A DNA stretch of 50,832 bases from Cyanobacteria bacterium SZAS LIN-3 (GCA_018266215.1 JAFEAV010000047.1:1-50832), one strand, 5' to 3'. Shown: positions 25,502-34,943, counted from the first letter of the stretch. Numbers and translations: made by a program. The notes: generated from the sequence alone by a model not told the origin.

Positions 25502-26116
25502 ATGCCAGCACCACTACATGCCGATACTCTGGACTTCTCCGAGCGCATCCGCAACGCCACAAGCGGCGAGAACTCGCTAGGCCAATTTTTTGACAGCGTC
25601 AACAAGACGGTAGACCACGCCGTCGAGCAGCGCATGAAACATGGCGACTACGTCCCGCCGCCCAACCAGCCGACTGAAGCAGCAGCAGCGAGTCAGGCGG
25701 TTGAAGAAGCCCTGGGCCATGGCTTTGGAGTTAGAGATGATGGCTTCACCAGATATGGTGGCGGCATGGATGCCTATGTAGATAAGGCACGAACAGTAAC
25801 CCAGGATATCGACATTAGAGAATGCAGAGCCGCAAAAGAACACTGGGCCGCTCTCAGCCCCAGTGAGCAAAAAGTGATTGAGTACGAGAAACAGGCGCGC
25901 GAGCAGTACGAACATCTGATGATCTTCCACATCAAAGATGCGCCGCCTGCTACTCCGCACCTTGACGCTTTCACAAAGGCAGTGCAGCACACGATATCGC
26001 CCCTGGAAAAAGAGCGCGACACCAGACTGCACAAAATCTGGCAGGAGCTGCCCGCCGAGAACAAAGCCAGAATCTACCGCTCAATTGAAGAACACAAGCA
26101 TTTCAGAGCGCTTTAG
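25502..26116 (+). CDS. hypothetical protein, charged and helical
   Basis: A 204-residue protein without a signal peptide. The ATG at 25502 has GGAG seven bases upstream. The first 65 residues include an Ala- and Pro-rich part (YVPPPNQPTEAAAASQAVEEALGHGFG). The second half is strongly helical and charged (LSPSEQKVIEYEKQAREQYEHLMIFHI, ISPLEKERDTRLHKIWQELPAENKARIYRSIEEHKHF). No family recognised. It follows the M15-like gene by 99 bases and has its own Pho-box-like site and leader hairpin, so it is probably controlled both transcriptionally and translationally. Its last four bases overlap the convergent nucleotidyltransferase gene. Confidence 0.72.
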   Translation: MPAPLHADTLDFSERIRNATSGENSLGQFFDSVNKTVDHAVEQRMKHGDYVPPPNQPTEAAAASQAVEEALGHGFGVRDDGFTRYGGGMDAYVDKARTVTQDIDIRECRAAKEHWAALSPSEQKVIEYEKQAREQYEHLMIFHIKDAPPATPHLDAFTKAVQHTISPLEKERDTRLHKIWQELPAENKARIYRSIEEHKHFRAL

Positions 26117-26700
26117 GTCGGCCAATCACGCGCCACCAGCCCCGGGCACTTGCTTAGAAAATCCAGCTTCTTCAACTCCGCCGCCTCAGCCTTTGCACAG
26201 TGCGGGGTCGGGCGAATCACCCCCTCAAACAAATCGCTCAGTCCATAGGACGCCAGCACTTCAATCTCATCAGCGTCATTCAACCTGATACCGACAGCCG
26301 TCGCCGTATGCAACCAGTGAGCAATACCATCAGCTGTGCCTTCAAAAGTGAAATGCCAGGGCCGCCATACACCAAAGCTCGCCTGATTCTTCACATCAAA
26401 GACCAGATGCGGAAACTCTTTCAGCAAAACGTCTCTGGCTGCAATTTCTGATTCATACGTGCCACCACTATCGAAAAAGGCAATATCAAAATCTTTGATC
26501 GTCAGCCGACAATCGGCCGGAAACAGTTTGCACCAGACAGTATTTCTCACCGCCCCACCGGCCAACCACCAGTCCGGCAGACCGAGCGCACGGATTGCTC
26601 GCAAAACCGGCATAAATTCGGTCGTGGCGAAAATCTCGCGCAGGTCGTCTTCTGATTTCAATCGAGTTTCCATTGCCGTTCTCAAGCTATCACTCGGCAT
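26113..26700 (-). CDS. nucleotidyltransferase-fold protein (NTP_transf_6 type)
   Basis: A 195-residue protein. It contains the family signature LPDWWLAGGAVRNTVWCKLF (about residues 40-60) followed by TIKDFDIAFFD with the acidic pair for metal binding, then EIAARDVLLKEFPHLVFDVKNQASFGVWRPWHF and a C-terminal segment GVRLND-like (AVGIRLNDADEIEVLASYGLSDLFEGVIRPTP). Such proteins are predicted nucleotidyltransferases, but no substrate is established. The start is uncertain: the ATG at 26700 directly follows a TATAAT element, so if that is the promoter, the ATG at 26673 (METRLKSED) is the true start. It overlaps the convergent gene's stop by four bases. Confidence 0.85.
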   Translation of the reverse strand: MPSDSLRTAMETRLKSEDDLREIFATTEFMPVLRAIRALGLPDWWLAGGAVRNTVWCKLFPADCRLTIKDFDIAFFDSGGTYESEIAARDVLLKEFPHLVFDVKNQASFGVWRPWHFTFEGTADGIAHWLHTATAVGIRLNDADEIEVLASYGLSDLFEGVIRPTPHCAKAEAAELKKLDFLSKCPGLVARDWPT

Positions 26701-26708
26701 ATTATACT
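26701..26708. promoter_or_regulatory. shared divergent -10 element
   Basis: ATTATACT on the plus strand contains TATACT (26703-26708) suited to the lipase gene at 26735. Its complement contains TATAAT (26701-26706) suited to the divergent nucleotidyltransferase. No strong -35 is visible on either side. Confidence 0.4.
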
Positions 26709-26734
26709 GACTGTCCACTAAACGGAAAAATACA

Positions 26735-28573
26735 ATGTTTACAAGCGGCAGATTTAAGTCCGGCTCAAAACTTCAGCGCGCCGCCGCGTCAATATTTGCC
26801 ACCTTTATGATGCTGTATGTAGCACCGGCTCTCGCATCCGACACCCAAACAAACGCCGATGCAGTCCCACGATCCGTCCACAATCTCGATCTCTGCACCC
26901 TCGTCTATCAGCTCTATCACCAGTCTCTGTGCCTGCCGCTCGATCCCTGGTACGACATAATGTCACGCGTGGGCAGCGACCGCCGCGACAACATCTGCCG
27001 ATTTACGCATGAGTATGCGACAGTCCTGGGCGACTCCGCCGGATATTACAGCGGCCCCAACTCAGCCCGCGGCTGGAAAAACAGCAACCTCAATCTCGAC
27101 CCGATCCTGACAAACTACAAGCAAATCGACGCGAAGCTGCCGACCTTCAACCGGGACGGCGAAATGTTCCTCACCGTCAAAGCCCCCGATTATGTCACCA
27201 GCAAGATCAAAACCATTGAAGGCCTCCGCTACAAAACCCAACCAACCGGCTACCCATGTAGCGACGTCGAGCGATTTCCAATCCGCGACTATCCAGGCGG
27301 CACGGATCATTTGATTGTATTCGAGGGAGGCACTGGTATTACCGGCGCCACCGAGCCGGCATGGAGCCTCATGGGCTTTGTGCTGATGCAAAAGACGCGC
27401 ACCGGCTATGACGCGCACATTGTCTTTCGCGGCAGTCGCAGCGGCTCAGCCCTCAGCAAGACTGTTTGGAAAGCTCAAGACTTTATCGGCGATGCTAAAG
27501 GCAACCCCGACTGGGTCACCGACCTTGGTGGCAGCAAACAAATTACACAACCGTTGATTAGCAAAGTCGGCACTGTGACAAAGGGATTTGCGGAGTCATT
27601 GCCGACTATGCTCGGACCGATCGCTGCCTGCTGCAAACACCTTGAGCAAAACTATCCGGCGCCCGAGCATATATTTGTCACCGGACACAGCCTGGGAGCA
27701 GGTCTCGCCACCCAGTTTGTCAGCGCGGTGCTGCAGGGCAGTTACGGCCAAGATCTGCGCAAAGATGTCAAAAGTTGGCCCTGGGACGCCACAACATTGA
27801 TGGCCTATGCCCAGCCGATTCCTGGCGATCCGGCCTGGGCCGCCAGCTTTGACAGACTCTCGCCCACCTCCGAACATTACTGGGTATCGGGAGACTCGGT
27901 AGTGGAAGCGACTTCGGGCCGCATCGTCGGCTTGTTTATCGACAAGGGCGAACACGCCGGCATCCAGAAGAAGCTCAGCAGTGTGGCCAACTGCAACGAC
28001 AATCCTCACGAAGTGTTTGTCATCCGCAGCGCCCTGCTGCGAGACCTGGCACCAGGTGATGCCACACTATCGCAGCAGCTTGGCGGCGAAAACACGTGGG
28101 CCTATTACGACAGCTTCTCGAAGATGCTTGCCGGTCAACCCCGCAGCTATGTGCATCCTGGAGCGCCCGCACCCAAAATCGTGACCGACGAAAATCTCCG
28201 CCCTATATTGCAAAACGGCAACTTCTCCAACGAGTATGAAAATTGGCTGGAGACGGCATATGCCAGGATGATTGCCGACAAGAGCAGCTATATTGGACCG
28301 AAATTTCAGAGCACGCTTGACGAGCGAAAGAAGCTTGTCCTGGATCTGGTGCAAAAAATGCGAGCACCAGTCAATAGCAATGCACAGGAGCTCGACGGCC
28401 TGGAGGCAACATCTGCACTCATCGACGACAATCTGGGACTGGCCGCCGAGGAGCAGTGGATTTACACCGGCACGATTTTGTCGCGCTTTCAAAAGACATC
28501 GCTGACAATACCGGAGTTGTTATCGAAACCGGCAATCAAAACGTGCCTGGACGCCAAGATTGACTCATTTTAA
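26735..28573 (+). CDS. secreted class 3 lipase-like protein
   Basis: A 612-residue protein with an N-terminal signal sequence (LQRAAASIFATFMMLYVAPALA, cleavage near residue 33). The central part has class 3 lipase features: DAHIVFRGSRSG, the strand before the lid, and IFVTGHSLGAGLATQFVSAVL with the nucleophile elbow GHSLG at about 317-321. An Asp and His of the triad probably lie in the following 120 residues (a candidate His is in GDSVVEATSGRIVGLFIDKGEHAG) but cannot be assigned surely. The N-terminal 150 residues and the C-terminal 180 helical residues extend well beyond a minimal lipase (about 270 residues). It probably hydrolyses acylglycerol-like esters outside the cytoplasm. Confidence 0.87.
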   Translation: MFTSGRFKSGSKLQRAAASIFATFMMLYVAPALASDTQTNADAVPRSVHNLDLCTLVYQLYHQSLCLPLDPWYDIMSRVGSDRRDNICRFTHEYATVLGDSAGYYSGPNSARGWKNSNLNLDPILTNYKQIDAKLPTFNRDGEMFLTVKAPDYVTSKIKTIEGLRYKTQPTGYPCSDVERFPIRDYPGGTDHLIVFEGGTGITGATEPAWSLMGFVLMQKTRTGYDAHIVFRGSRSGSALSKTVWKAQDFIGDAKGNPDWVTDLGGSKQITQPLISKVGTVTKGFAESLPTMLGPIAACCKHLEQNYPAPEHIFVTGHSLGAGLATQFVSAVLQGSYGQDLRKDVKSWPWDATTLMAYAQPIPGDPAWAASFDRLSPTSEHYWVSGDSVVEATSGRIVGLFIDKGEHAGIQKKLSSVANCNDNPHEVFVIRSALLRDLAPGDATLSQQLGGENTWAYYDSFSKMLAGQPRSYVHPGAPAPKIVTDENLRPILQNGNFSNEYENWLETAYARMIADKSSYIGPKFQSTLDERKKLVLDLVQKMRAPVNSNAQELDGLEATSALIDDNLGLAAEEQWIYTGTILSRFQKTSLTIPELLSKPAIKTCLDAKIDSF

Positions 28574-28609
28574 CTGAGTCGCACGAGAGTCACCAAGGCT
28601 AACACTGCA

Positions 28610-29287
28610 CTATGCGTCTTCCGGTGGCAAAGGCTGGGGGTCCTTGGAAGACGTTCTTGCAACTTTTAGAAATTCTCTCTCGCACGCTCGCAGAACTGGT
28701 TCGAATACACGAGGCTCACATTTTGATTTAACATCGAAATCGTACACAAGCACTCTTATAAGACTCTCGATTGTTGGTCTCGGCGTTGGAAAATGAACTT
28801 TCTCCATATCTTTGGGTCGGTTCGTGAACCCAGACTTCCGGACCCCGTTTACATGAAGATGGGCAAATGGATAGTGGGTTAAAGGCTTACGATTCATTTC
28901 GAACCGAAAAAACTGATCCTGCCCGCCGTCCTGACTTTGATAAACCATTCGAGATGAATCGGTTTTCAAAAATTTGTCCTCGGTGTCAACGAAAAGACTG
29001 TATTGCAAATCCAAGAAATATCCGTTGGTCAATTTCAAAGTGCTATAGAGCTCACTTCCGTCAGCCGCACGCTCGAAGTCAGATGCTCCCCGTGGTGGGG
29101 GAGCAATGACAAAGGCTGTTTTCCAGTCCACCGACTGAACACTTACAAAGGATCTGTCATCTAGGATTGTTTTCCCCAGCAGCAACATAATCAGCTCGCG
29201 AAATGCATAGACAGCGTTGTCACCACCAGCAAGCATTTCCCGAGTATGACTAACCGCGTCGCTCAGGAACGAACTATGCCGCTGCAA
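28610..29287 (-). CDS. hypothetical protein, downstream member of a small two-gene pair
   Basis: A 225-residue soluble protein. It begins MQRHSSFLSDAVSHTREMLAGGDNAVYAFRELIMLLLGK and continues with a beta-rich core (LTNGYFLDLQYSLFVDTEDKFLKTDSSRMVYQSQDG, DQFFRFEMNRKPLTHYPFAHLHVNGVR) and a helical end (PRPTIESLIRVLVYDFDVKS). The HLHVNG and HFPTPRPTIESLIRVL segments recall uncharacterised DUF6516-like proteins found in toxin-antitoxin-like pairs; this is from memory and uncertain. It overlaps the upstream 67-residue gene by 14 bases, the arrangement typical of such modules. No catalytic residues can be named. Confidence 0.65.
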   Translation of the reverse strand: MQRHSSFLSDAVSHTREMLAGGDNAVYAFRELIMLLLGKTILDDRSFVSVQSVDWKTAFVIAPPPRGASDFERAADGSELYSTLKLTNGYFLDLQYSLFVDTEDKFLKTDSSRMVYQSQDGGQDQFFRFEMNRKPLTHYPFAHLHVNGVRKSGFTNRPKDMEKVHFPTPRPTIESLIRVLVYDFDVKSKCEPRVFEPVLRACEREFLKVARTSSKDPQPLPPEDA

Positions 29288-29477
29288 GATTTCCGAGCCC
29301 TATTAAGGCAAGAAGTCCAATAATATCGCTGTCTTTGCAACGGTCAATTTTCTCACTGTTATTCGAAACCAATTCGACATACGAATCAAACGTAAGACCG
29401 TGACGTTTTTCCGCCAAGGCTGTGACGACCCGAACAACTTCATCTTTGGTCCATTCAGTTTTAATTGACTTTGACAT
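29274..29477 (-). CDS. small helical protein, upstream member of the pair
   Basis: A 67-residue protein beginning MSKSIKTEWTKDEVVRVVTALAEKRHG. The ATG at 29477 is preceded by a strong GGAGGT five bases upstream, which makes it preferable to the GTG-type extension to 29513. It is helical, ending LLALIGLGNLAAA. Size, strong ribosome binding site and 14-base overlap with the 225-residue gene suggest an antitoxin or chaperone-like partner. Sequence shows no DNA-binding motif I can recognise. Confidence 0.62.
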   Translation of the reverse strand: MSKSIKTEWTKDEVVRVVTALAEKRHGLTFDSYVELVSNNSEKIDRCKDSDIIGLLALIGLGNLAAA

Positions 29478-29706
29478 AAGTACCTCCGAGGTTCGCGGCA
29501 CAGTGCTCCACACAGCTTACCATACTCGCGTATGGCAGCACAGCCACACTAGCAAAAAGTCCGCATGCCACGGTCCCAAAACCCCTCTTAAATAGCCTTG
29601 ACTCCAAGCGCTCCCACACTAAAATTTTTCAATCCCTATCCGCGAGCACACCTGCTGGCGTAAGCTAGACTCAAGTTTTTGTGCCTCGCAATGAAAGGCG
29701 GTAACA

Positions 29707-32421
29707 GTGCCATGCGAAATCGCAGTCACGCCATCTGGCCAGCTCAAGCTGCTGTCCGGCTCCGCCAGTGACAGCGCCGACATCGACAAAAGTGAACCCT
29801 GGGTAAAAAGGGTTACCGACGCCTTTGAAAAGAGCCAGTCACACGGTCTCATTGCCCTGGCAGGGGCACCGCTTAGCAACGATCTGACACAAACCGCCGC
29901 CTACTGGCGTGAATTTGCCGGGCTCTATCTGACAGCACTTTGCCGTGCATCCACGACTGCGCCTTCAACAGAGCATTTCGAAAAAATTCTGTCGGCGATG
30001 CCCCCCATGCGTGGTGCAGAATATTTGGATGTGACTGCGCTGCAAAACATCTGGCAGACGCTAGCGACTACGGTAGAAGACGAAGTTGCCACCAACAACG
30101 ATGGCCTGAGTGGTTGGCTAAAGGACCACGCCCCACTCTGGCACCAGGTCGGTCGCGTCTGTTTCCACCTGGCTGAAAACAAAGACAACGACGAGTACCC
30201 ATTTGCATTTCTAGCCACTTACGCGCCGGGGGTTTCGCGTGGTGGCAAGGTGCAGTATCTGCCGTTGAGCCAGGCGCTGACGGAATATTCCGACGGCAAA
30301 AACAATCATGTACTGGTAAATCTTTTGAGCCCAGTGCAGCTCGCTTCAGAAAAAAGCGCGTTCGTGCGTGATTTATTGGAATCGAGAGATCTGTTTCACC
30401 CCTTGCTCTGGACGCCGGAAGAGGCACACTGCCTGCTCAAAGAGGTGCCCTTGCTTGAACAATGTGGGCTGCTGGTGCGTTTCCCTGACTGGTGGCAAAA
30501 ACGTCCGCGACCACAGGCTAAGATAATTCTTGGCGTGAATAAACCATCGCATGTTGGCATAAAAGCCATGCTCGATTTTCAATTTGAGATGGTCTTGGGC
30601 GATGAAAAGCTAACTGCCGATGAAGTGCGCGCCATCCTGAATGCCGGCGAAGGTCTGCAATTTATCAAAGGCAAATGGATAGAAGTTGATCGCAAGCATC
30701 TGGAAGAAGCTCTCGCCCACTGGAGCAAAGCGGAGCAGACTGCGAAAAATGGCCTTTCGTTTATTGAAGGCATGCGCCTTCTGGCCGGTGCCCAGAGTGT
30801 CACAGACGCAAATGATCCCAGCTCTTCCGAGCCGGACAATCAGCATTCGACAGTGGTCCATGCAGGCAAATGGCTTGCGGCAATCATGCAAAGCCTCAAG
30901 GAACTGCGAAGCCTGGGCACGAATAGCGGTCTGGGTCCCAAGCCCAGCAAAAACTTTCACGGCACATTAAGACCTTACCAGGTTGCCGGTGTGGACTGGC
31001 TGCGCTTGCTGACCGGACTTGGCCTGGGCGCGTGCCTGGCCGACGATATGGGGCTGGGCAAAACGATTCAGATCGTGGCACTTTTGTTGGCAATTAAGGA
31101 ATCAGACCGCAAGCAGGACCGTCCATCTCTTCTTGTACTGCCAGCCTCGCTCCTGGCAAACTGGCAGGCGGAGTTAAACCGATTTGCCCCGAGCATAAAA
31201 GCATCGTTTGTGCATCCCAGCATTATGACGGCAGAAGAAATGGCCCTGGTTGCAAAAGATCCGGGGCTGCATCTTTTCGAAACAGATCTGGTCGTCACCA
31301 CATATGGTATGGCCCTGCGCCAGCCATGGTTACTGGAACACAAGTGGCATCTGGTTATCCTTGACGAAGCGCAGGCTATAAAAAATCACGTAACCAAACA
31401 AACAAAGGCCATCAAAAAACTGAAGTGCCACACAAGAATTATCCTGACAGGCACCCCTGTGGAAAACCGTTTGACTGATCTATGGTCGCTGTTTGATTTT
31501 CTGCTGCCCGGCCTTTTGGGCACACTGGACCAATTTAAAACATTTGTCAAAAGCATCCAGCAAAGCGACACGCCAAATTATGCGCCCCTGCGCAATCTTG
31601 TTTCACCCTACATTTTGCGTCGCCTTAAGTCCGACAAATCTATAATTGCGGACCTACCCGATAAGACCGAAGTGAAAGTCTTCTGCGGACTGTCCAAGCA
31701 ACAAGCCATTCTCTACAAGAAATCAGTTGAAGATTTTGCGCAGATGTTGATCGATGTCGAGCCCCACAAACGTCTGGGTCTCATCCTGTCTTTCCTCATG
31801 CGCTTTAAACAAATCTGCAATCATCCCAGTCAGTATCTGGGCAATGGGGTCTACGACGAGGCCGAGAGCGGCAAGTTTGAACGCCTGCGTGCGATCGCCG
31901 ATGAAATTGCCTCGCGCCAGGAGAAGGTCCTGGTCTTCACGCAATTTCGCGAAATGACCGATAGCATCAATGCGCTGCTCGCAGACACTTTCGGACGCCC
32001 GGGTCTGGTGCTCCACGGCGGGACGCCTGTAGCAAAAAGGCAGCAAATCGTCAACGCCTTCCAAAAAGAAGACGGGCCACCATATGTAGTACTGACGGTA
32101 AAAGCAGGCGGCACCGGCCTCAACCTGACGGCGGCGTCCCACGTGATACATTTCGACAGATGGTGGAACCCAGCTGTCGAAAATCAGGCGACCGATCGCG
32201 CCTATCGCATTGGTCAGCATCGCAATGTCCTGGTCCACAAGTTTATATGTCCCGGTACAATTGAAGAAAAGATCGACAAAATGATAACCGATAAGATGAA
32301 AATGGCGGATGGCATCCTGGAAGGCGGCGCTGAGAAGATACTGACGCAAATGACAAACGAAGAATTACTCAAGACCGTCAGCCTGGACCTCAAGCGCGTC
32401 AATATAGGAGACGCGCAATGA
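29707..32421 (+). CDS. SNF2-family helicase
   Basis: A 904-residue protein with a GTG start and AAGGCGG upstream. The N-terminal 410 residues are the bacterial SNF2-associated helical region (LLWTPEEAHCLLKEVPLLEQCGLLVRFPDWW, then FQFEMVLGDEKLTADEVRAIL and GKWIEVDRKHLEEAL). The motor follows: LRPYQVAGVDWL, Walker A ADDMGLGKT at about 445-453, DEAQ at 553-556, LTGTPVENRLTDLWSLFDFLLPGLLG, then the second RecA domain with VFTQFREMTD, LTVKAGGTGLNLTAASHVIHFDRWWNPAVENQATDRAYRIGQ. All motor motifs are intact. It overlaps the SWIM gene by four bases (ATGA). This SNF2 + SWIM pairing is widespread in bacteria; the role is probably nucleoprotein remodelling or DNA repair, but it is not settled. Confidence 0.95.
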   Translation: MPCEIAVTPSGQLKLLSGSASDSADIDKSEPWVKRVTDAFEKSQSHGLIALAGAPLSNDLTQTAAYWREFAGLYLTALCRASTTAPSTEHFEKILSAMPPMRGAEYLDVTALQNIWQTLATTVEDEVATNNDGLSGWLKDHAPLWHQVGRVCFHLAENKDNDEYPFAFLATYAPGVSRGGKVQYLPLSQALTEYSDGKNNHVLVNLLSPVQLASEKSAFVRDLLESRDLFHPLLWTPEEAHCLLKEVPLLEQCGLLVRFPDWWQKRPRPQAKIILGVNKPSHVGIKAMLDFQFEMVLGDEKLTADEVRAILNAGEGLQFIKGKWIEVDRKHLEEALAHWSKAEQTAKNGLSFIEGMRLLAGAQSVTDANDPSSSEPDNQHSTVVHAGKWLAAIMQSLKELRSLGTNSGLGPKPSKNFHGTLRPYQVAGVDWLRLLTGLGLGACLADDMGLGKTIQIVALLLAIKESDRKQDRPSLLVLPASLLANWQAELNRFAPSIKASFVHPSIMTAEEMALVAKDPGLHLFETDLVVTTYGMALRQPWLLEHKWHLVILDEAQAIKNHVTKQTKAIKKLKCHTRIILTGTPVENRLTDLWSLFDFLLPGLLGTLDQFKTFVKSIQQSDTPNYAPLRNLVSPYILRRLKSDKSIIADLPDKTEVKVFCGLSKQQAILYKKSVEDFAQMLIDVEPHKRLGLILSFLMRFKQICNHPSQYLGNGVYDEAESGKFERLRAIADEIASRQEKVLVFTQFREMTDSINALLADTFGRPGLVLHGGTPVAKRQQIVNAFQKEDGPPYVVLTVKAGGTGLNLTAASHVIHFDRWWNPAVENQATDRAYRIGQHRNVLVHKFICPGTIEEKIDKMITDKMKMADGILEGGAEKILTQMTNEELLKTVSLDLKRVNIGDAQ

Positions 32422-33395
32422 GCAGGTACAAATGGCCCAAATATGTCCCTGTTGGGAAACGCCGACAGAAGGCGTCGCGTGAAATCGACGTGCTCAGAGA
32501 CGCCGGCATCGGTGTCCAGCCGGTCGAGATTGACGGACGCAAGATTGCCCGCACATTCTGGGCAATGAAGTGGTGCGAGCACCTGGAGTCATTTAGCGAC
32601 TATGCCAATCGCCTGCCGCGCGGGCGCACATACGTCCGCAACGGCAGTGTGCTGCACATGCAGATTTCAAAAGGCGAAATCCGAGCTATGGTCAGCGGCA
32701 CTTCCATTTATCACGTGCGCATTGGCATAACCGAGCTGCCTGCGCCCAAGTGGGCCGCCGTCAAAGAGAGTTGCTCCGGTAAAATCGGCTCACTACTGGA
32801 ATTGCTTCAGGGGAATTTTTCAACTGAAGTGATGTCCGTTGTGACCCATAAGCGCGACGGGCTGTTCCCATCGCCGGCTGAGATCAGCTTAGACTGTTCG
32901 TGTCCTGACTGGGCTAAGATGTGCAAACATGTAGCGGCGGTTCTGTATGGGGTAGGAACGAGACTCGACACACGGCCGGAATTGCTGTTCCTTTTACGCG
33001 GGGTGAAGCATGAGGAATTGCTCCAGACCAATACGGCTGCATTGACGGCACAAACAAGCGGCAGAAAACGCGTCGCGGCAAGCGAACTATCAAACCTGTT
33101 TGGAATCGATATCATAGCGACAGAGCCGACAGAACCAAAAAAGCCAGAAAAACAAGCGCCACCGGCTCCGACACCGACGAAAATTTCAAAGAGCGCACCG
33201 CCCCAGAAAGAGCAACGCCCGCCGACAGCCCGATCTATCCGCACTCTGCGACGGAGGCTGGGGATGCAGGTAATCGAATTTGCCGATCACCTGGGAGTTT
33301 CCACGGCCACGGTCGTCAAATGGGAGAGGTCAAAAGGCGCGCTGAAACTCCAGGCAAGGACTCTAGAAGCACTGCGGCGGGCAGAAAGTGAATAG
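32418..33395 (+). CDS. SWIM zinc-finger protein with C-terminal HTH
   Basis: A 325-residue protein coupled to the SNF2 helicase by an ATGA overlap. The SWIM finger is clear: LDCSCPDWAKMCKHVAAVLYGVG, with ligands C160, C162, C169 and H171. N-terminal to it are the usual segments RTFWAMKWCEHLESFSDYANRLPRGRTYVRNGSVLHM. A Pro/Lys-rich linker (about 240-272) leads to residues 275-322, RSIRTLRRRLGMQVIEFADHLGVSTATVVKWERSKGALKLQARTLEALRRA. This is a complete XRE-type HTH, which I do not regard as a standard part of this family. The fusion suggests that the helicase complex is directed to DNA or that the gene regulates itself. Confidence 0.9.
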   Translation: MSRYKWPKYVPVGKRRQKASREIDVLRDAGIGVQPVEIDGRKIARTFWAMKWCEHLESFSDYANRLPRGRTYVRNGSVLHMQISKGEIRAMVSGTSIYHVRIGITELPAPKWAAVKESCSGKIGSLLELLQGNFSTEVMSVVTHKRDGLFPSPAEISLDCSCPDWAKMCKHVAAVLYGVGTRLDTRPELLFLLRGVKHEELLQTNTAALTAQTSGRKRVAASELSNLFGIDIIATEPTEPKKPEKQAPPAPTPTKISKSAPPQKEQRPPTARSIRTLRRRLGMQVIEFADHLGVSTATVVKWERSKGALKLQARTLEALRRAESE

Positions 33396-33418
33396 GGACA
33401 TTTCAATTTCCTCAGCAC

Positions 33419-34843
33419 TCAAACCGCTTCAACATAATTGAAATCGGCCATATACTGCGCGTGCAACTGATCAAATTTCGCCTGGTCTCTCACAGCCTGT
33501 TCTTCATTGCCCGCAAGTCTGTGCGCTTCCGCTCGCAGTTGATAGACGTGGCGATCATGCGGATCGGCTTCCAGACCAGTGTCGAGACTCTCGATCGCCA
33601 ATTCAAACTGATTTTGCTTAAGCTGTGCATTCGCCAGCGCATACCAGGCGAGAACCTTCCAAGGATGCGCTTGAGTGGCTTTGCCCGCTTCCTCCAGCGC
33701 CTCCTCCACACGTCCCATACCAGCGAGGGCAAGACTGTGCAGTGCACGCGAATAGGCTAAAGCAGGACAAAGAGCCAATCCATGCCGGGTACATTCCAGC
33801 ATATCTTCAAATTCACCACGACGGAATCGCACGTAGGCCTCAGTACTGCGTAAAGACCACCTACCACCTGAAGCATACATCCTCTGAGATAAGACCAGTG
33901 CTTGATCAAGCAAACCCGCCTCAGCAAGCACATAGGCCAGGCTCGAGAGGGCAACGGGAGAATCCGGTTTAAGGGCGAGTGCCCGTTGAAGCAGTTTCAT
34001 CGCGCGGGCCCCTTCGTTCAAGTGCCTGTACGCGTCAGCTTGATCTGACAAGAACCAAAAGGAAAAGAACTTATTGTCCGGCACCTTGGCGCAAATACTC
34101 ACAACCTCATCAAACTTGTTTTGCTCATACAAAAAACAGACCTGACTATAAGCATCAACCGATTCAGGCTTGATCTTTTTACCGATGGTTTTGACGATTG
34201 CTTCGGCAGCGTCGAGGTCTCCGGCCAAAAGGTAGCTGCGGATTTTCAGGTGGCGCACGTATTCATCGCATTTATCCAGAGTTTCAATCCGGGCGCAGTC
34301 ATCCAGGCAAGCCTGCGGTTCATATCTGCAAAGGCGGACGTAGGCGCGTCGCGTCAGGGCCGTGGTATTGTTAGGCGCCAACTCGACTGCTCGATTTAAA
34401 TCGCCAAGTGCAAGGTCGTAATCATCCTGTTCATCGGCAATTGATGATCTGACGAAAAAGGCATACCAGTCTCCCGGAAACAGCTTCACGGCGATGTCGG
34501 CATCCGCCATCGCTTCCTCGTAGCGCTTAAGGCGTAAAAACGCCCTGGCCCTCAGCTCTAAAGGGATAGCTCCGGTCATGCCGATAAGAAAATTGCAGGC
34601 AACAACAGTCTTATCTTCGTCGCTGCGATTCACATTCGTACAGAAGTTGCAAAAACTGCGGAACTCCGGCAAAAAGCACACGGGCAACAGTGCCAGGACA
34701 AGCAGAACGGCTAGAAGCCTCTGCTGCCAGTCCGGAGGCCATGGCGCGGTAAAGACGCCGAACGCATGAAAAATAGCCGCGTAAAGAATGAGATACAGAA
34801 AAGCGCGAATTTCAAAGTTATGCCTGACGATGAATGCTTTCAC
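33419..34843 (-). CDS. membrane-anchored TPR protein
   Basis: A 474-residue protein with a GTG start and GGGAG upstream. The N-terminus has two membrane helices (FLYLILYAAIFHAFGVF and LLAVLLVLALLPVCFLPEF), followed by a small Cys-containing turn. From about residue 80 to the end it is an array of TPR units: GAIPLELRARAFLRLKRYEEAMADADIAVKLFPGD, YDLALGDLNRAVELAPNNTTALTRRAYVRLCRYEPQ, ARAMKLLQRALALKPDSPVALSSLAYVLAEAGLLDQA and NQFELAIESLDTGLEADPHDRHVYQLRAEAHRLAGNEEQA. TPR arrays bind proteins; no enzymatic domain is attached. It converges on the SWIM gene 23 bases away. Confidence 0.87.
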   Translation of the reverse strand: MKAFIVRHNFEIRAFLYLILYAAIFHAFGVFTAPWPPDWQQRLLAVLLVLALLPVCFLPEFRSFCNFCTNVNRSDEDKTVVACNFLIGMTGAIPLELRARAFLRLKRYEEAMADADIAVKLFPGDWYAFFVRSSIADEQDDYDLALGDLNRAVELAPNNTTALTRRAYVRLCRYEPQACLDDCARIETLDKCDEYVRHLKIRSYLLAGDLDAAEAIVKTIGKKIKPESVDAYSQVCFLYEQNKFDEVVSICAKVPDNKFFSFWFLSDQADAYRHLNEGARAMKLLQRALALKPDSPVALSSLAYVLAEAGLLDQALVLSQRMYASGGRWSLRSTEAYVRFRRGEFEDMLECTRHGLALCPALAYSRALHSLALAGMGRVEEALEEAGKATQAHPWKVLAWYALANAQLKQNQFELAIESLDTGLEADPHDRHVYQLRAEAHRLAGNEEQAVRDQAKFDQLHAQYMADFNYVEAV

Positions 34844-34896
34844 GTGGCGCTCCCGGACCCTGGGCTGTTAGAAATATCTTGCCCATAAGTCAGGGA

Positions 34897-34927
34897 ATCA
34901 TACGCCAATGTAAAACATACAGGTCAA
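34897..34927 (-). promoter_or_regulatory. candidate promoter of the TPR gene
   Basis: On the minus strand, TTGACC (34927-34922) and TATGAT (34902-34897) are 19 bases apart, 54 bases upstream of the GTG start at 34843. Both hexamers are near consensus but the spacer is long. Confidence 0.35.
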
Positions 34928-34943
34928 TACATTAAGTTAGCCC

